This document shows positions 1 to 6,919 of a stretch of 13,360 bases of DNA, in pieces. The stretch comes from Granulosicoccaceae bacterium (GTDB taxonomy: Bacteria > Pseudomonadota > Gammaproteobacteria > DAOVJZ01). Made by a program: the position numbers and the translations under genes. Each line of letters starts with the position of its first letter. Position 1 is the stretch's first letter. The notes below the pieces were generated by a model that was given only the letters and a program-made list of their open reading frames with translations, did not search any database and was not told the origin of the DNA. The stretch spans positions 1 through 13,360 of the forward strand of contig DAOVJZ010000014.1 of NCBI GenBank assembly GCA_030632035.1. The letters run 5' to 3'.

Positions 1-100
1 CCTGTCCTGCTGACATACCGTTCAAAGTCTTCTTGGCGCGCAAAATCGGAAGAGGACAATTCAGGCCAGTTGCATCCAGTTCTTGGTCAAAATCTGACAT
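1..100 (-). CDS. tusA: TusA-family sulfurtransferase, N-terminal part
   Basis: Only the first 33 residues are in the window; the gene runs off the left edge. They include the TusA signature CPLP at residues 15-18, preceded by DATGLN, the usual lead-in to the persulfide-carrying cysteine (Cys15). TusA proteins are small cytoplasmic sulfur carriers. They accept sulfane sulfur from cysteine desulfurases or rhodaneses and pass it on for tRNA thiolation or, in sulfur oxidisers, to the reverse Dsr or Hdr-like pathway. The start is the ATG at 100-98, with a GGAG at 111-108 on the minus strand. The gene is divergent from the bepA-like gene; from memory, tusA beside an M48 protease is a common gammaproteobacterial arrangement. 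The family call is firm. Whether this is the tRNA-thiolation TusA or a sulfur-oxidation paralogue cannot be told from this fragment. Confidence 0.88.
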   Translation of the reverse strand, partial: MSDFDQELDATGLNCPLPILRAKKTLNGMSAGQ

Positions 101-416
101 TTATATACTCCTTATTCTCTAATAAAAACAATAAATTAAATTATGAATGGTCCACTTACTCATCGAAGTATGACCTTGTCGAAATCATGCATCCGAACAG
201 TCTATCAGCTGAACTCAAGTAGGGTTTGACGAACAGAAAACGGATATTAGCGGAATCTTATATGATAAATGCCGTCTAATAGCAATACCTTTTATATACA
301 TTAGTATCTGCTAATATACAGAAAAGCAGCTAATCTGGTATGCTTATTTATATTGAACCTTGGGGACACAATCAGGGTCATAATGAAGACAATTACTTAC
401 ACAAAATTTTAATCCA
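101..416. other. Divergent tusA/bepA intergenic region with clustered ATTAG/CTAAT pentamers
   Basis: This 316-bp AT-rich stretch must hold the promoters of tusA (minus) and the bepA-like gene (plus). No clean -35/-10 pair is visible. A TTGACG at 226-231 has no well-spaced -10. The pentamer ATTAG or its complement CTAAT occurs at 119-123, 246-250, 276-280, 300-304, 311-315 and 330-334. The copies at 300-304 and 311-315 form an inverted repeat with a 6-bp spacer. This could be a regulator binding region, but such words are common by chance in AT-rich DNA. Confidence 0.3.
383..412 (+). other. Possible nine-codon leader ORF or original bepA start
   Basis: The ATG at 383-385 has a modest AGGG at 374-377 upstream and reads nine codons (MKTITYTKF) to a TAA at 410-412. 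That stop lies five bases before the TTG taken as the start of the M48 protease. A one-base shift in the AAAATTTT run (403-410) would fuse this peptide to the protease signal peptide. It may therefore be a translated leader, the real start separated by a frameshift or base error, or chance. Confidence 0.3.
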
Positions 417-1874
417 TTGACTCAATTTCGCGCCATATATCTGTTTTTGTTTTTGTCACTCATCTGGGTGGCTAACCCTCAAGCAGAAGAAATCCAGCTA
501 CCTGATATGTCAGATTCATCTGGCACTATCCTGTCACCGGAACAGGAAAAAAGGCTGGGTGAACAACTCATGCGCCAATTCCGTCATGTCCTGAAAATTG
601 TGGATGATCAGGAAATACAGGCCTATGTCCAGTCACTGGGCTATCGCCTGCTCTCTCAAAATAGTGGTAATAACGGCACGCCCTTCACTTTTTTTGTTAT
701 CAATGATCCCGGTATAAACGCCTTTGCCGCCCCCGGTGGATATATTGCTGTCAACACTGGACTAATTTTGGCATCAAAATCTGAAGATGAACTGGCCTCG
801 GTTATTGCTCACGAAATTGCACATATCACCCAGCATCACCTGACGCGTAGTATTGAAAAATATCAAAGATTGAATATCCCGAATATTGCAGCCTTAATTG
901 CAACCCTGATACTCAGCGCCCACTCAGGTAACCCGCAACTTGCACAGGCCGCAATCATGTCAGCGCAGGCCGGTGCCTTGCAGGCACAACTCAACTTTTC
1001 ACGCGCACATGAGTATGAAGCCGACCATATTGGCATGAATACCTTGGCAAAAGCAGGCTTTGATCCGCGAGGTATGCCACAGTTTTTTGAACGTCTGCAA
1101 AATGCCTCACGCTATAGAGGCAGTATTCAGGAATTTCTGAGTACTCACCCGGTAACAACCTCGCGTATCGCGGACTCACGTAATCGTGCCGAACAATATC
1201 CAGTAAACACAGGAAAAAGCAAAAACAGACTGGATTACGAGCTAGTAAAAACCAAAATCCAGCTTATGCATGAAAAGTATGCCTCAAAAAGTGTCAGAAA
1301 TTTTTCAGCTATGCTGGAACAAAAACAGTACACAAATGAATCTGCGGCGCGCTATGGCTATGCCAATGCACTAATCAAGGATGGTCAGTACAAAAAAGCC
1401 CGTACACAAATCAACCTGCTATTGAATAAAGACAGTGAGCGAATCGCCTTTATTATCACCAAAGCCAAACTGGATATGGCAGAAAATAAATATCGGGATG
1501 CACAACGAGATCTCGAACGAGGCCTGAAAATCTATCCCTATAATGCCCCACTAGTTGATACTTTCGTTGATAGCCTGATGAAAACAGGTGGCTACAAAAA
1601 AGCCATTAAACTACTTCAGCAACAAATCCTGCATTCATCTAGCTCACCTAACCTCTACAAGTCACTTGCGGATGCAGAAGGAAAAGCCGGCCATAAATAC
1701 CGGGCTCATGAAGCATTGGCAGAATATTATTACCTGAATGGGGCAACCGGTGCAGCAATTGAACATCTGAAATTTGCCCGTAAAGAAAAAAATACCGATT
1801 TTTACCGATCTTCCAAACTGGAAGCCCGGCTGAAGCAATTTGAAACAGAGTACGCATTTGAACGAACAAAATAG
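417..1874 (+). CDS. bepA: BepA-like periplasmic M48 metalloprotease with C-terminal TPRs
   Basis: The 485-residue product closely matches the length of E. coli BepA (YfgC), a periplasmic zinc protease and chaperone that handles LptD and BAM-complex outer-membrane proteins. A signal peptide covers residues 1-23, with a hydrophobic core YLFLFLSLIWVA and an AEE junction. The zinc motif HEIAH is at 132-136. The third ligand is Glu201 in HEYEAD, and His244 in STHP matches the histidine that holds BepA inactive. Residues from about 270 to the end are helical and TPR-like. The TTG start has no good Shine-Dalgarno, and the in-frame stop at 384-386 leaves no ATG in this frame. An out-of-frame ATG at 383 has a better site, so the N-terminus is uncertain. 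The gene is likely monocistronic, with 232 bp to soxX. The family is secure; BepA orthology over a generic M48/TPR paralogue is likely. Confidence 0.9.
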   Translation: MTQFRAIYLFLFLSLIWVANPQAEEIQLPDMSDSSGTILSPEQEKRLGEQLMRQFRHVLKIVDDQEIQAYVQSLGYRLLSQNSGNNGTPFTFFVINDPGINAFAAPGGYIAVNTGLILASKSEDELASVIAHEIAHITQHHLTRSIEKYQRLNIPNIAALIATLILSAHSGNPQLAQAAIMSAQAGALQAQLNFSRAHEYEADHIGMNTLAKAGFDPRGMPQFFERLQNASRYRGSIQEFLSTHPVTTSRIADSRNRAEQYPVNTGKSKNRLDYELVKTKIQLMHEKYASKSVRNFSAMLEQKQYTNESAARYGYANALIKDGQYKKARTQINLLLNKDSERIAFIITKAKLDMAENKYRDAQRDLERGLKIYPYNAPLVDTFVDSLMKTGGYKKAIKLLQQQILHSSSSPNLYKSLADAEGKAGHKYRAHEALAEYYYLNGATGAAIEHLKFARKEKNTDFYRSSKLEARLKQFETEYAFERTK

Positions 1875-1903
1875 TTCGTGCTTTAAAACAAGCTGTTTTG
1901 TTA
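1862..1903 (+). terminator. Tandem weak hairpins at the end of bepA
   Basis: Two short inverted repeats follow each other. ACGAAC (1862-1867) pairs with GTTCGT (1874-1879) across the stop codon. AAAACA (1885-1890) pairs with TGTTTT (1894-1899) around a 3-base loop, followed by GTT. The second resembles a weak intrinsic terminator whose U-tract is inside the stem. There is no strong GC stem, so termination here is only a suggestion. Confidence 0.3.
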
Positions 1904-1981
1904 TCCAAAACCAAGAATTGCTTTATTAGCTTTTTCTAAAATACCAACCCGATTTTTATTCCAAAAGCCTCACAAAAAAAA

Positions 1982-2086
1982 GTAGTTGATCTCTGTAGTT
2001 AGAGTAGTATTCTGGTTGCCTGTCTGAGACTAATTCGGACATTTTTTATAGCTGTATTGCTGGAAAATTATTTTAATAACTATCGT
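1982..2086 (+). promoter_or_regulatory. Candidate sox promoter and operator region
   Basis: The sox genes need a promoter in the 232-bp gap after bepA. The best sigma70-like pair I can see is TTGCTG at 2057-2062 and TATCGT at 2081-2086, spaced 18 bp, with 20 bp left before the soxX ATG. Upstream, GTAGT is repeated at 1982, 1995 and 2004 on the same strand, which could be an activator or repressor site. Both readings rest on short matches only. Confidence 0.3.
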
Positions 2087-2106
2087 AATAACAAAAAGGA
2101 GGGGTA

Positions 2107-2478
2107 ATGAAGAAAACATTAACGATCCTGTCAACCTTCTTAGCAACTTCACTCGTAAGCATGATGCTCGTAACGACATCGGTGAATGCTGCTGGGCTCT
2201 CTGATACGGCCAAGAAAGGTAGAGATCTTGCCTTTAACCGCAAGAAAGGTAATTGTCTTGCCTGCCATGCTATTGTTGGCGGTGTGCGTCCCGCGGGAAA
2301 TATTGGCCCACCCTTGATAGCCATGAAACACCGCTTCCCTGATAAAGCAAAACTTCGTGTACAAATCTGGGATTCAACTGTAAGTAATCCTGAGACATCT
2401 ATGCCCCCTTTTGGCCGGCATGAGGTCCTGTCAGAAAAAGAAATCGACCAAGTTGTCGAATTCATTCATTCACTATAA
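2107..2478 (+). CDS. soxX: SoxX, monoheme c-type cytochrome subunit of SoxAX
   Basis: SoxX is the small subunit of the periplasmic SoxAX cytochrome, which starts thiosulfate oxidation by joining thiosulfate oxidatively to the SoxY cysteine; its heme takes the electrons. The 123-residue product has a Sec signal peptide (residues 1-28, ending VNA before AG). It has one heme site, CLACH, at 50-54, and the distal ligand Met99 in TSMPPFG, a typical SoxX context. The start has AGGAGGGG at 2097-2104, strong but only a few bases from the ATG. It is the first gene of soxXYZA and lies 25 bp before soxY. The length is at the short end but normal for single-heme SoxX. The call is secure because soxY, soxZ and soxA follow directly. 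Confidence 0.95.
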   Translation: MKKTLTILSTFLATSLVSMMLVTTSVNAAGLSDTAKKGRDLAFNRKKGNCLACHAIVGGVRPAGNIGPPLIAMKHRFPDKAKLRVQIWDSTVSNPETSMPPFGRHEVLSEKEIDQVVEFIHSL

Positions 2479-2503
2479 CTAGATAAACCCTGGAGAACAG
2501 AAT

Positions 2504-2968
2504 ATGAAACGCAGACTGTTTTTGAAAGGAACACTTGCCGGAGGCGCAATCGCAGTTGCCGCCAGTGCAGGCTTGTTGATTCCTCGAACTGTTATGGCAG
2601 CCTGGCCCAAATCGGCATTTGAAGCCAAAAACATAAAGGATGCCTTAAATGCAATAGGAGGCACCAGTACAGCAACCAGTTCAGGCAAAATCAAAATCAA
2701 TGCTCCGGAAATTGCTGAAGTCAGTGCTGAAGTACGCATCACAGTAGATGCTGATATGGATAACATTGACTCTATAAGTATTATCGTTGAGAAAAATCCC
2801 TCACCTCTGGCCGCACACTTTGAACTTGGCTCAGGAGCGCTGGGTTATGTATCAACACGTGTAAAAATGGCTAAAACCTCAAATGTAATGGCTGTAATCA
2901 AGGCCGGTGGCAAGCTTTACAGTGCCAAAAAAGAGGTCAAGGTCACCGTTGGTGGTTGTGGCGGTTAA
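2504..2968 (+). CDS. soxY: SoxY, sulfur-carrier subunit of SoxYZ
   Basis: SoxY carries the pathway intermediates covalently on a cysteine at the tip of a flexible C-terminal arm. The 154-residue product ends in GGCGG, the diagnostic swinging arm, with Cys152 as carrier. The N-terminus is a twin-arginine signal (KRRLFLK at residues 2-8, then a hydrophobic stretch, with likely cleavage after VMA at 30-32). The folded SoxYZ complex is therefore exported by Tat. The middle is the usual beta-rich immunoglobulin-like fold, with AEVSAEVRI and the KNPSPLAAHFEL segment. GGAGA at 2492-2496 supports the ATG at 2504. soxZ starts 37 bp downstream. I see nothing unusual in it. Confidence 0.97.
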   Translation: MKRRLFLKGTLAGGAIAVAASAGLLIPRTVMAAWPKSAFEAKNIKDALNAIGGTSTATSSGKIKINAPEIAEVSAEVRITVDADMDNIDSISIIVEKNPSPLAAHFELGSGALGYVSTRVKMAKTSNVMAVIKAGGKLYSAKKEVKVTVGGCGG

Positions 2969-3005
2969 TACTACTCAATAAAGAATTTTAAAGAGGAATA
3001 GAACA

Positions 3006-3320
3006 ATGGCAAAAGGCATATTGATTAGAAGCAAAGCATCAGGCGGTGTAACGCTTGTCAGATCAAGTATGAAACACAAAATGGAAACCGGGCAACGTAA
3101 AAATAAAAAAACGGGTAAGAAAATTCCTGCCCATTTTATTCAGGTTGCCAAATTTGAGCATAATGGAAAAGTTGTATTCACAGCAAATCTGGGACCCGCT
3201 GTCTCCAAAAACCCTTACGTATCATTCAAGTTTAAGGGTGGAAACAAAGGCGATACCATTAAAGTAAGCTGGGTTGATAACAAGGGTAAAAGCGCATCCG
3301 GCGAAGATAAAATTCGCTAA
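3006..3320 (+). CDS. soxZ: SoxZ, partner subunit of the SoxYZ carrier
   Basis: SoxZ forms the heterodimer with SoxY and helps present the carrier arm to SoxAX and SoxB. The 104-residue product has no signal peptide, as expected for a subunit exported together with Tat-targeted SoxY. Recognisable family features are the basic start MAKGILIRSKA, the central HKMETGQRKN and IPAHFIQ segments, the NLGPAVSKNPYVSF stretch, and the closing KVSWVDNKGKS strand. It contains no cysteine, so it cannot carry sulfur itself. AGAGGA at 2992-2997 precedes the ATG. It sits between soxY and soxA in one apparent transcript. Confidence 0.97.
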   Translation: MAKGILIRSKASGGVTLVRSSMKHKMETGQRKNKKTGKKIPAHFIQVAKFEHNGKVVFTANLGPAVSKNPYVSFKFKGGNKGDTIKVSWVDNKGKSASGEDKIR

Positions 3321-3368
3321 GCATGCAATCTGACAATGCTAAATAATTAATCGGGTATGGAGGGGAAT

Positions 3369-4205
3369 ATGAAGAAACTTTTACTTATCGTGACAAGCAT
3401 CGTCATGGTTACCGGGGTTGCTTTTAGTGTGCAAGCCGATCCTGCACAGGATCTACGCACCTTCCAGAATTATTACAAAAAGAAATTTCCAAATGTGAAA
3501 TTTGATGATTTTGGTAATGGCATTTATGCATTAAACAAACGTCTACGTGATGAATGGGAAATCACGATGGAGTTTCCTCCATTTGGATTGACCCTGGAAG
3601 ACGGTGAACGTTTATTTAACAAACCATTCAAGAATGGCAAGACTTACGCAAGCTGTTTCAAGAATGGTGGCAGAAATATTGCACAAAATTATCCCTACTT
3701 TGATGTTAAAAGAGGAATGGTAAAAACTATTGAGCTTGAGATTAATGAATGCCGCAAGCGCAATGGTGAGAAAAAACTCAAATACAAGAAGGGACCCATT
3801 GTTGCAATTTCAGCCTACATTCACAGCATGGCAGAAGGAAAACGTACCAATGTAAAGGTACCAAACAATCCTGCGGCACTGGCGGCTTACAACAAGGGCA
3901 AGGAGTTCTTCTATGCACGTCGTGGACAATTGAACTTTTCATGTGCCCATTGTCATGGTGCAACATCCGGCATGATGATTGGTGGTAACGTGCTGAGTCC
4001 TGCGCTTGGACAAACCTCCCACTTCCCTGCATACCGTTCCAAATGGGGTGCTGTTGGTACTATCCACCGTCGCTATACCGGCTGTAACAAACAGGTTCGA
4101 GCCAAACCATTCAAAGGGCAAAGCAAGGAATATCGTAACCTGCAATATTTCCACACATACATGAGCAATGGCATTCCACTGAATGCACCGGGAACAAGAT
4201 TCTGA
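3369..4205 (+). CDS. soxA: SoxA, monoheme catalytic subunit of SoxAX
   Basis: SoxA is the larger subunit of the periplasmic SoxAX cytochrome and holds the catalytic heme. I place the start at the ATG at 3369, not the in-frame ATG at 3357, because GGAGGGG (3359-3365) precedes the former and overlaps the latter. This gives 278 residues with a Sec signal peptide ending VQA at 21-23. One heme motif, CAHCH, is at 192-196. The axial, persulfide-forming cysteine is Cys239 in RRYTGC, with the conserved arginine four residues before it (Arg235). The N-terminal heme motif of diheme SoxA is absent: only Cys96 (ASCFKNGG) and Cys128 (INECRK) remain. In monoheme SoxA proteins such a pair forms a disulfide in place of the lost heme. 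It is the last gene before the terminator at 4231. The call is secure. Confidence 0.95.
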   Translation: MKKLLLIVTSIVMVTGVAFSVQADPAQDLRTFQNYYKKKFPNVKFDDFGNGIYALNKRLRDEWEITMEFPPFGLTLEDGERLFNKPFKNGKTYASCFKNGGRNIAQNYPYFDVKRGMVKTIELEINECRKRNGEKKLKYKKGPIVAISAYIHSMAEGKRTNVKVPNNPAALAAYNKGKEFFYARRGQLNFSCAHCHGATSGMMIGGNVLSPALGQTSHFPAYRSKWGAVGTIHRRYTGCNKQVRAKPFKGQSKEYRNLQYFHTYMSNGIPLNAPGTRF

Positions 4206-4230
4206 TTATGTGGTAATACAAAGTTGTATC

Positions 4231-4260
4231 AGAAAACCCGGCAAATGCCGGGTTTTCTTT
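4231..4260 (+). terminator. Strong intrinsic terminator between soxA and soxB
   Basis: A perfect 12-bp stem (AGAAAACCCGGC at 4231-4242, GCCGGGTTTTCT at 4247-4258) closes a 4-base AAAT loop and runs into TTT. The GC-rich core next to the loop and the T-rich 3' side are classic for Rho-independent termination. It lies 25 bp after the soxA stop and 50 bp before the soxB ATG, so it separates or attenuates soxB expression relative to soxXYZA. Confidence 0.85.
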
Positions 4261-4310
4261 CAGAGTCCATTTTTTTTAAAATGCATTTACTATTCCGGAG
4301 GTAGAACCAG

Positions 4311-6053
4311 ATGAGTTTTTCACGTCGCGAATTTATCAAACTAATGACCGTGGCCAGTGCTGCCGGATTCAGTATGTCTGGTCTTGAAGCAAGCAAAGCC
4401 GGTATCAAGAAAAATTTTAATCCCGGCAATATGTATGAAGTTCCAAAGTTCGGTAATGTCTCCCTGTTGCATTACACCGATTGCCATGCGCAGTTGTTAC
4501 CAATTCATTTCCGTGAGCCCAGCATTAATCTGGGTGTGGGTAATATGACGGGTAAAGCGCCCCATCTTGTCGGTAAACATTTTCTGAAACGCTTTGGCTT
4601 TAGTGAAAACAGTCCTGAAGCACATGCGTTTAGTTGCCTGAACTTTACAGAATCTGCACAGCGATTTGGCAAGGTAGGCGGGTTTTCTCACCTTGCTACT
4701 CTCGTAAAATCATTACGTGCACAACGACCCGGCTCACTATTACTCGATGGTGGTGATACCTGGGGTGGTGGTTCTGGAACCGGTGTATGGACCAATGCAC
4801 AGGATATGGTTGATGCCCAATTGCTACTGGGTGTTGATGTCATGACCGGTCACTGGGAATTCACCTTTGGTGCTGATCGCGTAAAAGAAATTATCGAAAA
4901 TGATTTTAAGGGCAAGATTGATTTTGTTGCACAAAACGTCGTAGATAAAGATTTTGAAGATCCTGTATTCAAACCTTACACCATGAAAGAAATTAATGGC
5001 GTACCTGTAGCCATTATTGGTCAGGCTTTTCCATACACACCCATTGCCCACCCACGTCACATGATACCAGACTGGAGTTTTGGCATTCGTGAAGAACGTA
5101 TGCAGGAAGTGGTCAATAAAGCACGTAAAGAAGGTGCACAAGTAGTCGTTGTCCTTTCGCATAATGGTATGGATGTGGATCTGAAAATGGCCAGCCGTGT
5201 TACCGGCGTTGATGCCATTTTGGGCGGCCATACACATGATGCTGTTCCTGTACCAATAGAAATAGCTAACTCAAAAGGCAAAACACTGGTTATCAATTCA
5301 GGTTCGAATGGCAAATTCCTTGGTGTGCTTGATTTTGATGTGAAACATGGGCGTGTGCGCGACTTCCGTTTCAAACTGTTGCCGGTGTTCTCCGATATGA
5401 TCAATGCCGATCCACAAATGAAAAAATATATTGAGAAAGTACGTGCACCTTATCTGGATAAACTGAATGAAGAACTTGCGGTAACAGATGATCTTCTTTA
5501 TCGCCGTGGTAATTTTAACGGCACCTTCGATCAATTAATTTGTGATGCATTGATTGAAACACAAGATTCAGAAATTGCCTTCTCTCCTGGCTTCCGCTGG
5601 GGTGTTTCTGTACTTCCAGGAAAACCCATTACGTTTGAAGAAGTCATGACACACACTGGCCTGACCTATCCTATAGTCACACGCAACCCGATGAAAGGTG
5701 AATACATTAAGCTGGTTCTGGAAGATATTGCCGATAATATTTTCAATGAAGACCCTTATTATCAACAGGGCGGGGATATGGTGCGTATTGGCAAGTTAAA
5801 ATATTCAATCGACCCACGCAAAAAAATCGGGAAACGTATTGATAACATGGAACTGGATGGAAAACCCATTGATGCCAAGAAAGAATATATTGTCTCAGGC
5901 TGGGCCAGTGTTGCTGAACACCTCGAAGGTGAACCAATCTGGGATGTGGTATCAGATTATCTGCGCGACAAGAAAACGGTGCGTGTCAAAGAACTCAATG
6001 TGCCTAAAATTATTGGTATGGAAAACAACCCAGGATATACAACTGCGCAATAA
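4311..6053 (+). CDS. soxB: SoxB, dimanganese thiosulfohydrolase
   Basis: SoxB hydrolyses the terminal sulfone from the SoxY-bound intermediate, releasing sulfate in the periplasm. The 580-residue product begins with a twin-arginine signal (SRREFIK at residues 4-10). It carries the calcineurin-like metallophosphatase motifs in the SoxB form: DCH at 57-59, DGGD at 146-149, GHWEFT at 180-185 (where 5'-nucleotidases have GNHE), SHNGMD from 283 with His284, and GGHTH at 305-309. The C-terminal half is the 5'-nucleotidase-type substrate domain. GGAGG at 4297-4301 fixes the start. The gene follows the terminator at 4231-4260, so it needs its own promoter or readthrough; a TAAAAT at 4277-4282 lacks a good -35. 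Its stop overlaps the rhdA start by one base. Confidence 0.97.
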   Translation: MSFSRREFIKLMTVASAAGFSMSGLEASKAGIKKNFNPGNMYEVPKFGNVSLLHYTDCHAQLLPIHFREPSINLGVGNMTGKAPHLVGKHFLKRFGFSENSPEAHAFSCLNFTESAQRFGKVGGFSHLATLVKSLRAQRPGSLLLDGGDTWGGGSGTGVWTNAQDMVDAQLLLGVDVMTGHWEFTFGADRVKEIIENDFKGKIDFVAQNVVDKDFEDPVFKPYTMKEINGVPVAIIGQAFPYTPIAHPRHMIPDWSFGIREERMQEVVNKARKEGAQVVVVLSHNGMDVDLKMASRVTGVDAILGGHTHDAVPVPIEIANSKGKTLVINSGSNGKFLGVLDFDVKHGRVRDFRFKLLPVFSDMINADPQMKKYIEKVRAPYLDKLNEELAVTDDLLYRRGNFNGTFDQLICDALIETQDSEIAFSPGFRWGVSVLPGKPITFEEVMTHTGLTYPIVTRNPMKGEYIKLVLEDIADNIFNEDPYYQQGGDMVRIGKLKYSIDPRKKIGKRIDNMELDGKPIDAKKEYIVSGWASVAEHLEGEPIWDVVSDYLRDKKTVRVKELNVPKIIGMENNPGYTTAQ

Positions 6054-6868
6054 TGACATCACTTGCGCTTGTTATTGAACCAGATGAACTTGAACCCCAT
6101 CTGGGCAATCCGGAACTGCTGATTGTTGATCTGTGCAAGTCCAGTCTATATATGCAGTTTCATATTCCCGGTGCTGTTTATCTGGATTACAGTAAAATCA
6201 TTCGTGTAGAAAAACGGGTAATGGGACTATTACCAGATATTTCTACATTGAATCAGGTTTTATCTTCTATCGGTTTCAAGGACAGTCACCATATCGTTGC
6301 CTATGATGATGAAGGTGGCGGCAAGGCATGTCGTTTATTATGGACACTGGCCGCATGTGGCCATCAGAATCTTTCATTACTTAATGGTGGTTTTCTTGCC
6401 TGGGTAAAGGATAAACATCCCGTATCATCTGATATACCTTCAATCATACCAACCAAGACCCATCTGGAATATCAGAACGAAAATGTTATTGCGGATCGTG
6501 ACTATATCCTGTCCCAACTTGGCAATACCGATATCAAACTGCTGGATACACGTACAACAGAAGAATTTAATGGAATAAAACGGCTGGCCAAAAAGGCAGG
6601 GCACATCCCCGGTGCCACCAATCTGGACTGGATGGTAACGATGGATCAACAAAATAATCTGCGTTTCAGGCCAGAGAACGAGCTAAGGAAAATGCTGGCG
6701 GAAAGAGATATCACTCCAGATAAGGAAATTATTGTTTATTGCCAGAGCCACCATCGCTCTGCACATACCTGGATCATGCTCAAATCTCTAGGCTATGAAA
6801 AAGTACGTGGTTATCATGGTTCCTGGTCTGATTGGGGAAATCATCCAGACACTCCTGTTGAGCAATAG
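6053..6868 (+). CDS. rhdA: RhdA-type tandem-rhodanese thiosulfate sulfurtransferase
   Basis: The product has two rhodanese domains. The first (about 1-125) is inactive; the second (about 145-271) carries the active loop CQSHHRS at 230-236. Thiosulfate sulfurtransferases move sulfane sulfur to cyanide in vitro and to thiol acceptors in cells. The loop differs by one residue from the CQTHHRS I recall for Azotobacter vinelandii RhdA, which from memory also has 271 residues with the cysteine at 230. It has CH2A/CH2B-like segments and no signal peptide, so it should be cytoplasmic, unlike SoxB. The ATG at 6053 shares its A with the soxB TAA (TAATG), and the nearest SD-like AGGAT is about 16 bases away. 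Translation is therefore probably coupled to soxB. Besides Cys230 it has Cys28, Cys93 and Cys102. psd follows after 51 bp. Confidence 0.9.
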   Translation: MTSLALVIEPDELEPHLGNPELLIVDLCKSSLYMQFHIPGAVYLDYSKIIRVEKRVMGLLPDISTLNQVLSSIGFKDSHHIVAYDDEGGGKACRLLWTLAACGHQNLSLLNGGFLAWVKDKHPVSSDIPSIIPTKTHLEYQNENVIADRDYILSQLGNTDIKLLDTRTTEEFNGIKRLAKKAGHIPGATNLDWMVTMDQQNNLRFRPENELRKMLAERDITPDKEIIVYCQSHHRSAHTWIMLKSLGYEKVRGYHGSWSDWGNHPDTPVEQ

Positions 6869-6919
6869 TACTATCTGTTAAACTATCATTCCTGATTAGT
6901 TACATAGTATTAAACACCC

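Noticed and set aside
226..266. TTGACG (226-231) with TATTAG or TATGAT as a bepA promoter
   Set aside because: Spacing to the two -10 candidates is about 13 and 29 bp, both outside the usual 15-19 range.
2073..2465. 130-codon minus-strand frame opposite soxX
   Set aside because: It is entirely antisense to a gene with a clear signal peptide and heme motif, and its product has no family features.
3357..3368. Upstream in-frame ATG as the soxA start
   Set aside because: This ATG overlaps the GGAGGGG ribosome site that serves the ATG at 3369, and the extra four residues only lengthen the signal peptide.
5057..5404. 115-codon minus-strand frame, and a 137-codon one at 4824-5237, opposite soxB
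   Set aside because: Both are antisense to well-conserved SoxB motif regions and show low-complexity, cysteine-rich or basic sequence typical of shadow frames.
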